The position numbers and the translations under genes are program-made. Below the pieces are notes generated by a model. The model made no database searches and was not told where the DNA came from. It saw only the letters and a program-made list of their open reading frames with translations. 64,000 bases of DNA from Flavobacterium fryxellicola. Lineage in GTDB: Bacteria > Bacteroidota > Bacteroidia > Flavobacteriales > Flavobacteriaceae. Below are positions 1-8,666 of this stretch, piece by piece (within the stretch, counting starts at the first letter, position 1; each line of letters starts with the position of its first letter). The DNA is taken from assembly GCF_900143245.1 (NCBI RefSeq), contig NZ_FRDK01000001.1:62001-126000 (forward strand). Reading direction: 5' to 3'.

Positions 1-10
1 AGTATTCAAA

Positions 11-41
11 AAAAAAGCTTCCCGTTATCTGGGAAGCTTTT
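11..41 (-). terminator. intrinsic terminator, minus strand
   Basis: An 11-bp perfect stem (13-23 with 31-41) has a 7-base loop. Read on the minus strand it is followed by a run of nine T, so it would stop minus-strand transcripts. metY ends at 257, which leaves a 3' untranslated stretch of about 215 bases in which I see no gene. Confidence 0.65.
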
Positions 42-256
42 GCTATATAATTTGATTTAAAAATTATGCAATAAGCGACCCATAGGAGTTATCCTTTGCG
101 ACTTTGAACGTATTACAAATATCAAATCTCATTTTTTTAATTTTAAAAATCAAATATGCAAATTATTTTTTAGATTTCCAAATAAAATGCATTAAAATAT
201 TCTGTTTTAGACTGTCTTTATTTCTACTCGGTTTTTTAGTAGATAAAAAGCAACAC

Positions 257-1549
257 TTAAGCCAATTGTCCTTTTTTTATACTTTCAAAAACGACTCTTA
301 AATCTGTTTTCAAATCTTCAACATCCTCTAAACCAACAGAGAGTCTGATTAAATCTTTAGAAACTCCTGTTGCAATTTGCTCTTCTGCGGATAATTGCTG
401 ATGCGTGGTGCTAGCTGGATGAATAATCAATGATTTAGTATCTCCAATGTTGGCCAAAAGCGAGAACAGCTTGGTTTCATCGGCTACTTTTTTAGCAGCT
501 TCAAATCCTCCATGCAAACCAAAAGTCACTATGCCACTTTGTCCTTTTGGCAAATAACGCTGACCTAAAGCATAATATTTATTGGATATCAATCCTGGAT
601 AATTTACCCATGCAACCTCTTCCTGACTTTCTAACCACTGTGCTAAAGCCAAAGCATTTTCACTATGTCTTTGAATTCGGATTGGTAACGTTTCTAATCC
701 TTGAATGATTTGGAATGCATTAAACGGACTCAAAGCAGCGCCATAATCACGCAATCCTTCAATACGAACTTTAGCAATAAATGCGGCATTTCCTAGGGCT
801 TCATGATATACCAATCCATGATATCCGGCAGAGGGTTCTGTGAATTCCGGAAATTTCCCATTGGTCCAATCAAAATTTCCTGCATCAATGACCACTCCTC
901 CAAGCGAAGTTCCGTTTCCAGTAATGTATTTTGTCAGAGAATGAATAACAATATCAGCTCCGTATTGGATGGGATTTAATAAGTATGGAGAAGCAACGGT
1001 ATTATCTACAATAAATGGCACTTTGGCTGCTTGGGCCTCAACCGAAATAGCTTTCAAATCCAAAACATCCAATTTTGGATTTCCCAAAGATTCCACAAAA
1101 ATTGCTCTGGTATTTTCTTGAACAGCATTTTTAAAATTAGCTGGATCAGATGGATCAACAAATGTGGTGGTAATGCCTAATCTAGGCAACGTAACTTTTA
1201 ATAAATTATAGGTGCCGCCATACAAACTATTTGAAGCTACGATGTGATCTCCAGCTTTTAACAGTACTAATAATGTAGTGGAAATGGCTGCAGTTCCAGA
1301 GGCCGTTACCACTGCACCAATTCCACCTTCTAGGATGGCTAAGCGCTGTTCCAGAATATCATTTGTAGGATTGTTTAATCTTGTGTAAATAAATCCGGGC
1401 TCCGCAAGACCAAAAAGATTAGCGGCATGATCCGAATTATTAAAAACATAAGAGCTTGTTTGATAGATAGGAACAGCTCTGGTTCCTGCGTTTTTTGATA
1501 CATCGTGACCTGCATGCAATGCGTTTGTTTCAAATTTTTGTGTGCTCAT
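257..1549 (-). CDS. metY: O-acetylhomoserine sulfhydrylase (MetY), PLP enzyme
   Basis: This Cys/Met-metabolism PLP enzyme is expected to make homocysteine from O-acetylhomoserine and sulfide in the cytoplasm. The 430-residue length is typical of MetY and longer than the roughly 390 residues of cystathionine gamma-synthases. Visible signatures are the substrate-pocket YTRLNNPT near residue 55, the PLP-stacking region SLYGGTYNLL near 108, the cofactor Asp in FIVDNTVASPY near 182, and the Schiff-base lysine K207 in HSLTKYITGNGTSLGG. The long insert after the lysine supports MetY over MetB. The gene is divergent from metK. It lies behind a 131-base leader that contains a Met/Cys-codon leader ORF and a terminator, so transcription attenuation by methionine supply is inferred. 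Sulfhydrylase specificity, as opposed to a gamma-lyase, rests on family resemblance. Confidence 0.93.
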   Translation of the reverse strand: MSTQKFETNALHAGHDVSKNAGTRAVPIYQTSSYVFNNSDHAANLFGLAEPGFIYTRLNNPTNDILEQRLAILEGGIGAVVTASGTAAISTTLLVLLKAGDHIVASNSLYGGTYNLLKVTLPRLGITTTFVDPSDPANFKNAVQENTRAIFVESLGNPKLDVLDLKAISVEAQAAKVPFIVDNTVASPYLLNPIQYGADIVIHSLTKYITGNGTSLGGVVIDAGNFDWTNGKFPEFTEPSAGYHGLVYHEALGNAAFIAKVRIEGLRDYGAALSPFNAFQIIQGLETLPIRIQRHSENALALAQWLESQEEVAWVNYPGLISNKYYALGQRYLPKGQSGIVTFGLHGGFEAAKKVADETKLFSLLANIGDTKSLIIHPASTTHQQLSAEEQIATGVSKDLIRLSVGLEDVEDLKTDLRVVFESIKKGQLA

Positions 1550-1623
1550 AAGGTTTAGATTTTAATATTATAATGTTGCTATTGTTTTTATAATTGATTT
1601 TTTTAAAGCGTTCTTTATACCAC

Positions 1624-1700
1624 AAAAAAACCCCTGCTAGTAGCAGAGGTTCTCGTTATATATTTTAAAATTTTTAAAACTACACAACAGTAAACTCTGC
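1624..1700 (-). promoter_or_regulatory. transcription attenuator in the metY leader (terminator/antiterminator)
   Basis: On the minus-strand RNA a 7-bp stem (5' arm 1649-1643 CCTCTGC, loop TACTA, 3' arm 1637-1631 GCAGGGG) is followed by seven T at 1630-1624, a complete intrinsic terminator upstream of the metY start. Its 5' arm CTCTGC is perfectly complementary to GCAGAG at 1700-1695, which lies inside the leader ORF (codons 17-18). The same RNA can therefore form an antiterminator instead. A small CGGA/TCCG hairpin just before GCAGAG could compete with it. The layout matches leader-peptide attenuation as known for amino-acid operons. That it operates here is inference. Confidence 0.7.
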
Positions 1701-1748
1701 GGACTTTTCCGGCATCATAAAACACATATTGATAGTACTTAAGGTCAT
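1680..1748 (-). CDS. 22-residue Met/Cys-rich leader peptide of metY
   Basis: This short ORF runs from ATG at 1748 to TAG at 1680 on the minus strand. Its middle reads N-M-C-F-M-M-P, that is codons ATG TGT TTT ATG ATG, so three of five consecutive codons are Met and one is Cys. A-rich AAAAAGAAAAAA precedes the start, which is normal for Bacteroidota ribosome binding. The 3' end of the ORF holds the antiterminator arm GCAGAG, 15 bases downstream of the last ATG pair, and a terminator follows before metY. This is what is expected if ribosome stalling for charged tRNA-Met or tRNA-Cys relieves termination. No protein function is expected. I do not know of a described example for metY. Confidence 0.68.
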   Translation of the reverse strand: MTLSTINMCFMMPEKSAEFTVV

Positions 1749-1767
1749 TTTTTTCTTTTTAGTGAAA

Positions 1768-1799
1768 CAAATTTGCAAACTATTTTTGAATCTACCAAA
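1768..1799 (-). promoter_or_regulatory. putative metY leader promoter
   Basis: On the minus strand TTTG (1799-1796) is followed after 20 bases by CAAATTTG (1775-1768), one mismatch from the Bacteroidota -7 box TAnnTTTG. Initiation would fall around 1760-1765, placing the leader-peptide ATG very near the 5' end of the RNA. Confidence 0.45.
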
Positions 1800-1887
1800 T
1801 AAAAATCAATATAAATTGTATTTCCTATGGATTAACTAGGATAATTTAAAATACAATTCATTCGCTTAAAAAAAACAAAAGATTAAT

Positions 1888-1916
1888 TTGCAATTCAAAA
1901 TGGTTTCATACCTTTG
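1888..1916 (+). promoter_or_regulatory. metK promoter, Bacteroidota consensus
   Basis: TTG at 1888-1890, 18 bases of spacer, then TACCTTTG at 1909-1916, a perfect TAnnTTTG box. Transcription would begin about 1922, immediately before the SAM-II-like aptamer. Confidence 0.7.
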
Positions 1917-1925
1917 CACCCGAAT

Positions 1926-2061
1926 ACAAGAGGAAAAATTTGAACTGATTGCAACCTCTTCATAATGAAATCAATTCATTGTGAATACTGAACATTTTTC
2001 AGTAGAAAAAATGCTAAAGCAGAAACGCTCCTTTAGTCCTTTTCAGCAATTATTTTTCCTC
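1926..2061 (+). promoter_or_regulatory. SAM-II-like riboswitch in the metK leader
   Basis: P1 is AAGAGG (1928-1933) with CCTCTT (1955-1960). Its loop holds ATTTGAACTGATTGCA, and after two insert hairpins the 3' element ATGCTAAAGCAG (2011-2022) follows. The loop blocks CTG (1945-1947) and GCA (1951-1953) complement CAG (2020-2022) and TGC (2012-2014), giving the H-type pseudoknot known for SAM-II. Two competing pairings suggest the switch: CTAAAG (2014-2019) with CTTTAG (2031-2036) would break the pseudoknot, and GAGGAAAAAT (1930-1939) is perfectly complementary to 2052-2061. No U-run terminator is present, so control of translation or RNA stability is more likely than termination. The related SAM-V class has a similar core and cannot be excluded. 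Confidence 0.7.
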
Positions 2062-2086
2062 GCTTAATTTTAAAATAATAATTATT

Positions 2087-3337
2087 ATGGCCTATTTATT
2101 TACGTCAGAATCTGTAAGCGAAGGACATCCAGACAAAATTGCAGATCAAATTTCAGACGCATTAATTGATAATTTTTTGGCATTTGATGCCGATTCAAAA
2201 GTAGCTTGCGAAACTTTAGTAACAACTGGTCAAGTAATTTTGGCGGGTGAAGTAAAATCAAACACCTATTTAGACGTACAACATATCGCTCGTGAAGTAA
2301 TTAGAAAGATTGGTTACACCAAAAGTGAATACATGTTTGAAGCTAATTCCTGTGGAATCCTGTCGGCTATTCATGAACAGTCCGCTGATATCAATCAAGG
2401 TGTGGAGAGATCCAATCCTGAAGAGCAAGGCGCAGGAGATCAAGGAATGATGTTTGGTTACGCAACGAATGAAACCGAAAATTATATGCCATTGGCACTT
2501 GATTTATCTCATAAATTACTACAGGAATTAGCAGTTTTAAGACGCGAAAATAACGAAATTAAGTATTTACGTCCAGATGCTAAGTCTCAAGTAACATTAG
2601 AATACAGCGATGACAATAAACCTACACGTATTGATGCGATCGTAATTTCTACACAACATGATGATTTTGATGAAGAAGCTACCATGCTGGCTAAAATTAA
2701 AAAAGATCTCGTTGAAATATTGATTCCAAGAATCATAGCTAAAAATCCGGCACACGCGCATTTATTTAATGATGCGATTCAATACCACATTAACCCAACT
2801 GGGAAATTTGTTATTGGTGGACCACACGGAGATACTGGATTAACGGGAAGAAAAATAATTGTTGATACGTATGGCGGAAAAGGAGCTCACGGTGGTGGCG
2901 CTTTTTCTGGAAAAGATCCGAGTAAAGTAGATAGAAGTGCGGCGTATGCTACACGTCATATTGCTAAAAACCTAGTCGCTGCCGGTGTAGCTGATGAAAT
3001 TTTAGTACAAGTGTCTTATGCGATTGGTGTAGCAAAACCTATGGGTATTTTTATTGATACGTATGGAACTTCAAAAGTAAACTTGACCAATGGAGAAATT
3101 GCTAAAAAAGTAGAAGCCATTTTTGACATGCGACCTTACTTTATAGAACAACGTTTAAAATTAAGAAACCCTATCTATAGCGAAACTGCTGCTTACGGGC
3201 ACATGGGTCGTACTCCGGAAACGGTGACTAAAACATTTACTGCCCCAGGCGGTTTGTCAAAAACAGTGACTGTAGACTTGTTTACATGGGAGAAACTAGA
3301 TTTTGTTGACCAAGTGAAAACTGCATTTGGATTGTAA
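2087..3337 (+). CDS. metK: S-adenosylmethionine synthase (MetK)
   Basis: This enzyme forms S-adenosylmethionine from methionine and ATP in the cytoplasm. At 416 residues it is slightly longer than the usual 385-400. Signatures are the ATP-binding GHPDK at residues 13-17, the family hexapeptide GAGDQG near 116, [21 protein letters not shown] near 245, and the P-loop-like [19 protein letters not shown] near 270. The start follows an A/T-rich stretch with no Shine-Dalgarno, as is common in this phylum. It is transcribed alone: the leader carries the SAM-II-like element, so the product probably represses its own synthesis, and a strong hairpin terminator follows at once. Its divergent neighbour metY supplies homocysteine to the same pathway. 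Confidence 0.97.
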   Translation: MAYLFTSESVSEGHPDKIADQISDALIDNFLAFDADSKVACETLVTTGQVILAGEVKSNTYLDVQHIAREVIRKIGYTKSEYMFEANSCGILSAIHEQSADINQGVERSNPEEQGAGDQGMMFGYATNETENYMPLALDLSHKLLQELAVLRRENNEIKYLRPDAKSQVTLEYSDDNKPTRIDAIVISTQHDDFDEEATMLAKIKKDLVEILIPRIIAKNPAHAHLFNDAIQYHINPTGKFVIGGPHGDTGLTGRKIIVDTYGGKGAHGGGAFSGKDPSKVDRSAAYATRHIAKNLVAAGVADEILVQVSYAIGVAKPMGIFIDTYGTSKVNLTNGEIAKKVEAIFDMRPYFIEQRLKLRNPIYSETAAYGHMGRTPETVTKTFTAPGGLSKTVTVDLFTWEKLDFVDQVKTAFGL

Positions 3338-3356
3338 TTCAATGCAGACTAAAATA

Positions 3357-3392
3357 AAAAAGGAGATTTTGTTCAATCAAAATCTCCTTTTT
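3357..3392 (+). terminator. bidirectional terminator between metK and the GLPGLI-linked barrel gene
   Basis: A 15-bp perfect stem (3357-3371 with 3378-3392) with a 6-base loop is flanked by A-rich and T-rich runs. It lies between convergent genes and can serve both. Confidence 0.85.
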
Positions 3393-3399
3393 GTTTTTA

Positions 3400-6150
3400 T
3401 TAGATATTATACTTCAAAATAAAAGTTACAAATCGTGGTAAAATAATAGTTTCATTTGCATTGAAGCCATTCACGCTGAACGTATTATTCAATCTTGACT
3501 TTGTATTCAAAAGATTGTTTGCCTGAATTCTGTACTCAAACTTAGAGTCTTTTTTGATATAATTTAAACTCGCAGTCATAATTTCAAAATTATTAGCAAT
3601 ACCACTAGTTTCATTTTTAAAGCGATTAAACGAATAATCCCAATTGATATTCAACCCATTCAAAAAATAATAATTCAATTTTACTGTTGGCGTTTGCGTA
3701 GTAAAACTGTTTGCCGCTTGCTCAGAAAAATTAATTCTATACCCTAAATCAATATTTGGATATTTTTTAAATTGTGTGGCTAAAGCTAGATTATAGCCAT
3801 GGTTCACATTTTCAATACCTTGAATAAATTCCTGCGTATTCCCACTTACTATTCTCCTATTTAAGACAAAATTTTTGTTCCAACTTGCGTTTACACCACC
3901 CGTTACTTTGTAATATTTTTGAAAACTTTTGGAGTAAAATAAATTACCATTTAAACTTTCATTTTCTGCATCTAGATTTAAGCGGTCTGAAGTAGAATAA
4001 ATACTTTGGAACGCTATTCCGTTTACTACCGGATTTTTTGTGGTAGTGTACCCAACACTTCCAAAAATAGTTGTGAAATTATACAAATTGTACTTCGAGT
4101 AATTCAATCTATGGCTGGTAACTAACGAGTTTTCTAGCTGTGCATTCCCTCTGGAGATACTATTAAAATTAGTAAAAATATAGCCCTCAATAAGTGAATT
4201 CACATCGTTAAATCTGTTTGCTACATTAAAATTGTAGGTTACGTTTTCAGATTTTTTTAAATCCCAGCGGGCAAACATATCGGGTAGAAACCGACTAAAA
4301 TTCAATTGAAAAGGATTGTTGAATTGTTGGTTATTTGTATTGTATTGATGAACAGAAAACCCAGGATTAAAGGTAAACTTACCTTTTATAAACTTGTAAT
4401 GCACTCCTAAAAAAACATCATTAAAAGAATACTTAACCTTATTATTGTAGGCTTCTTGTTCAACAGGATTAACCGAATTGTTTTGTAAGATTTGCAAAAT
4501 ACTCGAATCATACGTTTGAAATGCATTTGTATTGCCTACAGTAACATTTAAAATACTTTTATTAGAAATTTGATAAAAGTAATCCACTTTCGCATCTACT
4601 TTATTGGTTTTAACAAATCGAGACTGCTCTATATTTAAACTGTTTTCATTGACAAAAACGGCACTTGGATCGTTTGGATTTTGCGAAGTGCTATTTTGAT
4701 ATGGATTAACAGAAAGCTGCGGATTGTAAAATGGATCTTCATCCTCATATTGATGTTGCACCTCAATCACCCAAGTACTTTTTGGGTTTTGCGTATAAAA
4801 TAAATTCAGACTCTGATTGAACGAAGCTGGCGCTTGCTTTTGGAACGCAACTACGGTATTAGAACTGTTGAAAACTGTTCCATTGGAAGTAGAACTGAAA
4901 TTACTTTGACTATTGTCTATGTCTTGCTGATCATTTTTTCTAAAAAAAACATCGTAATCCAACTGAAAATTATCATTTGCTTTGTACTTCGAACCCAATT
5001 TAGAAATGAAAGCATTGTTTCTAGAGTCGGTTCTATTTTTTCTGTTTTCTAGCGTTGCTATATTTGTTGTGTTAGGCTCAAAAATACCGCGATCGGAGTT
5101 CGTTATCGACTGATTAAACGTCGAAGAGTAGGCTGCAAAACCAGTTAAGGTCCATTTTTTAGAAACAGAATGATTTACATTTAGCGTTCCAAATTTATCA
5201 CTGGCTTTAGCAACATTATCGCCACCAGAAAGCCCGAAGAAATTTCGATTTAAGTTCAACGTAGTGCCGCTTTTACCAATTGTATTCCTGGCACCACCGC
5301 TTATCCTAAAAAAATCAGCAGAGGTCAAAGAAACTTCCCCAATATTATTTAAATTGACGATGGAGTTGATGCTTGTTTTAGGTGAATAATAGAATAATTT
5401 AGGATTAAAAATATACCCTTTATCATTTGCTAAACCACCACTGACATCGCCAAACCAAAACTTATCTTTTCCTTTTTTAAGTTTGATGTTTAGCGCAATG
5501 TCATCATTGTTGTTCTCCAGTCCTTTCATCTGAGAAACCTCATTGAAATTACGCATCACTTGAATTTTATCAACCGCATCTGAGGGTATGTTTTTTGATC
5601 CTAATTTTGTATCTCCTTCCATAAATGGTTTTCCATTTACAAATAGTTTAGCCACTTTTTTACCCTCCACTTGAACTTGTCCGTCTGCCATAACCTCAAA
5701 TCCTGGCAATTTTTTGAATACATCTTCTAATTTTCGCTCTTCACCTGTTTTAAATGAATCCGCATTATATACAATCGTATCCCCTTTTATAGAAACGGGC
5801 ATCTCTCGCACAATTTCGACACCGTCTAATTCAATTCCGCCAGATTCCATAGTAATATTTTGTACCATGTTTTCAGATTGAGTGGTAATCGTTATTTCTT
5901 TATTCTGCATTCCAAGGTAACTCAACTTGATACTATAAGCAGTATTGGGCTTTAAGTTCAGTATATACTTCCCTTTATCCGTAGTAATTGCATACCCATC
6001 CATAGCTTTGGTAGCTTGATTGACCGCCATAACATTAGCCATTTCTAAAGGCGATTTACCTATATCTTGAATTACACCTTCTAAACGAATGTTTTGTGCG
6101 TAAGAAATGGATGTAACAACAAGTGCAATAAACAGTAAAATATTCTTCAT
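3400..6150 (-). CDS. TonB-receptor-like outer-membrane barrel with carboxypeptidase-regulatory domain (GLPGLI partner)
   Basis: This is a 916-residue protein with an N-terminal signal peptide (about 1-18, ending SYA|Q). A carboxypeptidase-regulatory-like beta-sandwich follows (about 20-105, with SYLGMQNKEITI), then a plug-like region with GDTIVYNADSF and KKLPGFEVMADGQVQVEGKK near 125-165, then a large beta barrel ending in the aromatic/hydrophobic strand FVTFILKYNI. This matches outer-membrane barrels annotated as TonB-dependent-receptor-like in Bacteroidota. I see no clear TonB box, so active TonB-driven uptake is unproven. It starts 33 bases after the GLPGLI gene and is surely co-transcribed. 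The same pairing recurs at 16.9-21.2 kb with a homologous barrel. The substrate is unknown. Confidence 0.85.
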   Translation of the reverse strand: MKNILLFIALVVTSISYAQNIRLEGVIQDIGKSPLEMANVMAVNQATKAMDGYAITTDKGKYILNLKPNTAYSIKLSYLGMQNKEITITTQSENMVQNITMESGGIELDGVEIVREMPVSIKGDTIVYNADSFKTGEERKLEDVFKKLPGFEVMADGQVQVEGKKVAKLFVNGKPFMEGDTKLGSKNIPSDAVDKIQVMRNFNEVSQMKGLENNNDDIALNIKLKKGKDKFWFGDVSGGLANDKGYIFNPKLFYYSPKTSINSIVNLNNIGEVSLTSADFFRISGGARNTIGKSGTTLNLNRNFFGLSGGDNVAKASDKFGTLNVNHSVSKKWTLTGFAAYSSTFNQSITNSDRGIFEPNTTNIATLENRKNRTDSRNNAFISKLGSKYKANDNFQLDYDVFFRKNDQQDIDNSQSNFSSTSNGTVFNSSNTVVAFQKQAPASFNQSLNLFYTQNPKSTWVIEVQHQYEDEDPFYNPQLSVNPYQNSTSQNPNDPSAVFVNENSLNIEQSRFVKTNKVDAKVDYFYQISNKSILNVTVGNTNAFQTYDSSILQILQNNSVNPVEQEAYNNKVKYSFNDVFLGVHYKFIKGKFTFNPGFSVHQYNTNNQQFNNPFQLNFSRFLPDMFARWDLKKSENVTYNFNVANRFNDVNSLIEGYIFTNFNSISRGNAQLENSLVTSHRLNYSKYNLYNFTTIFGSVGYTTTKNPVVNGIAFQSIYSTSDRLNLDAENESLNGNLFYSKSFQKYYKVTGGVNASWNKNFVLNRRIVSGNTQEFIQGIENVNHGYNLALATQFKKYPNIDLGYRINFSEQAANSFTTQTPTVKLNYYFLNGLNINWDYSFNRFKNETSGIANNFEIMTASLNYIKKDSKFEYRIQANNLLNTKSRLNNTFSVNGFNANETIILPRFVTFILKYNI

Positions 6151-6183
6151 TTTATAACCTTTTAATTTAAAATTGACCCTGAA

Positions 6184-7095
6184 TTAACCTCCAAAACGTA
6201 TTTGCATTCCTCCATCTTTTCCACCGCGACCTTGGTTCATTTCTCTAAACTCCTCCATCTTTTTTACTACGGCTTCATCATACTCTTTTTGAGAAATCAC
6301 TTTACCCTTAGTCGAAGCTTTAATTTCTGCTTTTTCTTTAGGATTCAAAACCACTTTAGAACATAAAATAATTGTTTTACCATCATTCACTTCCAAAATC
6401 AATCCTGGCAAACCCCAATAGCCTTCAGGACCTTGACTAACAGGAATTTCTGGCGTGTACCACGCTGTAATCGTAACTTCTTTTGGTACTTCAATAGCAT
6501 CCATAAAATTAGTTTTCTTTTCTGCTGCAGGCTTATCAGACTCTTTCTTGTCTGATTCTTTCTTAGCCTCTTCTTTTTTAGCTCGGAAATTTCTAAAATC
6601 AGTTGCACTTGGCGCTTTTACAGCAGTTGCTTTGTAACAGGTATAACCACCAATTACTCTGGTCTCACTCTCCATTTTCCACTTTAAATTGGGCAAGGAA
6701 TCTTTAATAAGAAACTCTTTCCCCATAAACTCTTTATCAATAGTATACAATTTCTCTTTTACGTTTTTGTAGTAGGTTCCGCCGCCACCGGTCATGGAAC
6801 TCATCATTCGCATACCTCCACCGGCTTGCGCAGCAGCTTCAAGCTTTTCTTCTTCTTTATATATGGAGGCCGATTTATTAAAATTAAGAATAAAAGTTTT
6901 TTCAAACATTTTCTTCATTCTTTCCTCAATCATTTTTTGCATGTCTGGAGTCATGTCCTTGTTGCCTTGCATTCGCGTTTTAAAATCGGAAGTACTCGTT
7001 TTCGATTCGTAAACGGCCATTCCCTGAAATTCCTGAGCGTGAAGCCCCATAAATGAAGCGACTGCTAATACTAATGTGAAAATTAATTTGTACAT
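6184..7095 (-). CDS. GLPGLI family exported protein
   Basis: This is a 303-residue protein with a signal peptide (cleavage after about residue 20, LHA|QEFQG). It carries the family signature WYTPEIPVSQGPEGYWGLPG with GLPGLILEV, plus the conserved GGYTCYKATA before it. GLPGLI (TIGR01200) is a Bacteroidota family of unknown function, often paralogous. This copy is longer than the 229-residue copies at 16.9 and 17.8 kb because of a Lys/Glu/Asp-rich low-complexity insert (about residues 165-190), a Gly/Met-rich stretch near 95-108 and a Gly-rich tail. It is the first gene of a two-gene operon with the barrel gene. A periplasmic or surface role with the barrel is inference from repeated linkage. 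Confidence 0.9.
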   Translation of the reverse strand: MYKLIFTLVLAVASFMGLHAQEFQGMAVYESKTSTSDFKTRMQGNKDMTPDMQKMIEERMKKMFEKTFILNFNKSASIYKEEEKLEAAAQAGGGMRMMSSMTGGGGTYYKNVKEKLYTIDKEFMGKEFLIKDSLPNLKWKMESETRVIGGYTCYKATAVKAPSATDFRNFRAKKEEAKKESDKKESDKPAAEKKTNFMDAIEVPKEVTITAWYTPEIPVSQGPEGYWGLPGLILEVNDGKTIILCSKVVLNPKEKAEIKASTKGKVISQKEYDEAVVKKMEEFREMNQGRGGKDGGMQIRFGG

Positions 7096-7209
7096 ACAAT
7101 TGGATTTTAGTAAATAAGACTGAAAAATACTATTTTTGTTACAAGCATTCTGTTAAAATAATAATAAGACAATCATAAATGTAGAAGGTTTAATCGTAAT
7201 TTCGCTTTT

Positions 7210-8001
7210 ATGAAGAAACTAGTACTTTTACTCTTTATCACTTCGTTTTCAGTGGTCTCAAGTCAGAACCAAAAACTGGCTTTCCTTGAAATAGACCGTA
7301 TCGTTTTAGATGGAGCTGAATTTTTAGGATACGATTCTTTTGGTTTTTATTACACCATTAAGAATAATGTGTTTTCTAAAATTGATACCAAAGTTACTTT
7401 AGAATACAAAAATATTTCTTTGGGCAAAATCACCAAAGTAGATTTAAAAAATCCATTAAAAATTGTCTTGTTTTATGAAAATTTCAACACTGTCATCATA
7501 GTAGACAATCAATTGAATGAAACCCAAAAAATCAACTTTTCAGAAAACTCAATTCCAATCGTAGCAACGGCCATTGGATTAGCCTCTCAAAATCAGCTTT
7601 GGGTTTACAACAGTATGAATCAGCAGCTGGGACTTTATGATTATTTAAGTACTACTTACAAAACCATTTCGGTACCTTTTACAGAAAGCATCAAGAATTA
7701 TGTTTCTGACTTCAATGTTTTTCATTGGATTGACATTAAAAACGACTGGTACATGAGTGATATTTTTGGAAAAATAATCAGTAAGGGGAAAGTACCTGAT
7801 TTTGAATCAATAACAATCATTAATGAAAACCAATTTATTTACTGCAATAACTCCATTTTGATTTTACAAGATGTAGAAAAAGAGACCAAAACTCAAATTG
7901 AAATTTCAGAAAAAACGTTTAAAAAATTCTACTACAAGGACCAAATTTTATCTATTTTTACAGCAACAGGAATTACAAATTATAAAATCACAATACCATA
8001 A
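7210..8001 (+). CDS. exported protein of unknown function, propeller-like
   Basis: This is a 263-residue protein with a clear signal peptide (MKKLVLLLFITSFSVVSSQ). The remainder alternates short hydrophobic strands with polar turns, with recurring patterns such as NQLWVYNSMNQQLGLYD and ENQFIYCNNSILILQD that resemble blades of a beta-propeller. I see no catalytic motif. Its stop overlaps the start of the deoxynucleoside kinase gene (TAATG), implying translational coupling, but no functional link is evident. An extracytoplasmic location is inferred from the signal peptide. Confidence 0.75.
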   Translation: MKKLVLLLFITSFSVVSSQNQKLAFLEIDRIVLDGAEFLGYDSFGFYYTIKNNVFSKIDTKVTLEYKNISLGKITKVDLKNPLKIVLFYENFNTVIIVDNQLNETQKINFSENSIPIVATAIGLASQNQLWVYNSMNQQLGLYDYLSTTYKTISVPFTESIKNYVSDFNVFHWIDIKNDWYMSDIFGKIISKGKVPDFESITIINENQFIYCNNSILILQDVEKETKTQIEISEKTFKKFYYKDQILSIFTATGITNYKITIP

Positions 8002-8615
8002 TGCACATAGCAATAGCAGGAAATATAGGTTCTGGAAAAACAACTTTGACACGTTTATTAGCGAAACATTTTAAGTGGGAACCGCATTATGAAGATGTGG
8101 TTGACAATCCCTACTTGGATGATTTTTACCATCAAATGGAGCGCTGGTCCTTTAATTTACAAATTTACTTCTTGAATAGTCGTTTCCGTCAGGTCATGCA
8201 AATTCGGGAAAGCGGTAAAAAAATCATTCAAGACAGAACTATTTATGAAGATGCGCATATTTTTGCACCTAACTTGTATGCTATGGGATTGATGACCAAT
8301 CGTGATTTTCAGAATTATTCATCGCTATTTGAATTAATGGAATCTACGGTGAAAGCACCTGATCTATTGATTTATTTAAGAAGTTCAATTCCAAATCTTG
8401 TTGGACAAATACACAAACGTGGTCGCGAATACGAAAACTCCATTTCTATTGATTACTTGAGTCGTTTGAACGAACGTTATGAAGGTTGGATTCAAACGTA
8501 TGACAAAGGAAAATTAATGATTATAGATGTAGACAATATTAATTTTGTTGACAATCCAGAAGATTTAGGAACTATTTTTAATCGCATTGACGCGGAATTG
8601 AATGGGTTGTTTTAA
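8001..8615 (+). CDS. deoxynucleoside kinase
   Basis: This is a 204-residue P-loop kinase of the deoxyguanosine/deoxyadenosine kinase (dNK) family, phosphorylating deoxynucleosides for salvage in the cytoplasm. The P-loop GNIGSGKTT is at residues 7-15. The substrate-site sequence NPYLDDFY is near 38-45, followed by ERWSFNLQIYFLNSRF, the catalytic DRTIYEDAHIFA near 80-91, and the LID arginines in HKRGREYE near 141. It overlaps the preceding gene by one base and ends at a strong terminator. Substrate preference cannot be decided from sequence alone. Confidence 0.93.
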   Translation: MHIAIAGNIGSGKTTLTRLLAKHFKWEPHYEDVVDNPYLDDFYHQMERWSFNLQIYFLNSRFRQVMQIRESGKKIIQDRTIYEDAHIFAPNLYAMGLMTNRDFQNYSSLFELMESTVKAPDLLIYLRSSIPNLVGQIHKRGREYENSISIDYLSRLNERYEGWIQTYDKGKLMIIDVDNINFVDNPEDLGTIFNRIDAELNGLF

Positions 8616-8666
8616 TCCGCTCCCCGACCTTCTCCGAAAGAGATGACACCAGAACTGACTATAAAA

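Noticed and set aside
104..301. 65-codon plus-strand ORF overlapping the end of metY
   Set aside because: Composition is low complexity (Phe/Leu/Ile/Lys), it overlaps metY on the other strand, and it has no promoter or recognisable motif.
1680..1748. The metY leader as a SAM-I riboswitch
   Set aside because: The conserved SAM-I core is absent. The only structure is the terminator/antiterminator coupled to the short Met/Cys ORF.
6399..6637. Overlapping ORFs within the GLPGLI gene near 6.5 kb
   Set aside because: They arise from the Lys/Glu/Asp-rich low-complexity insert of the real gene read in other frames.
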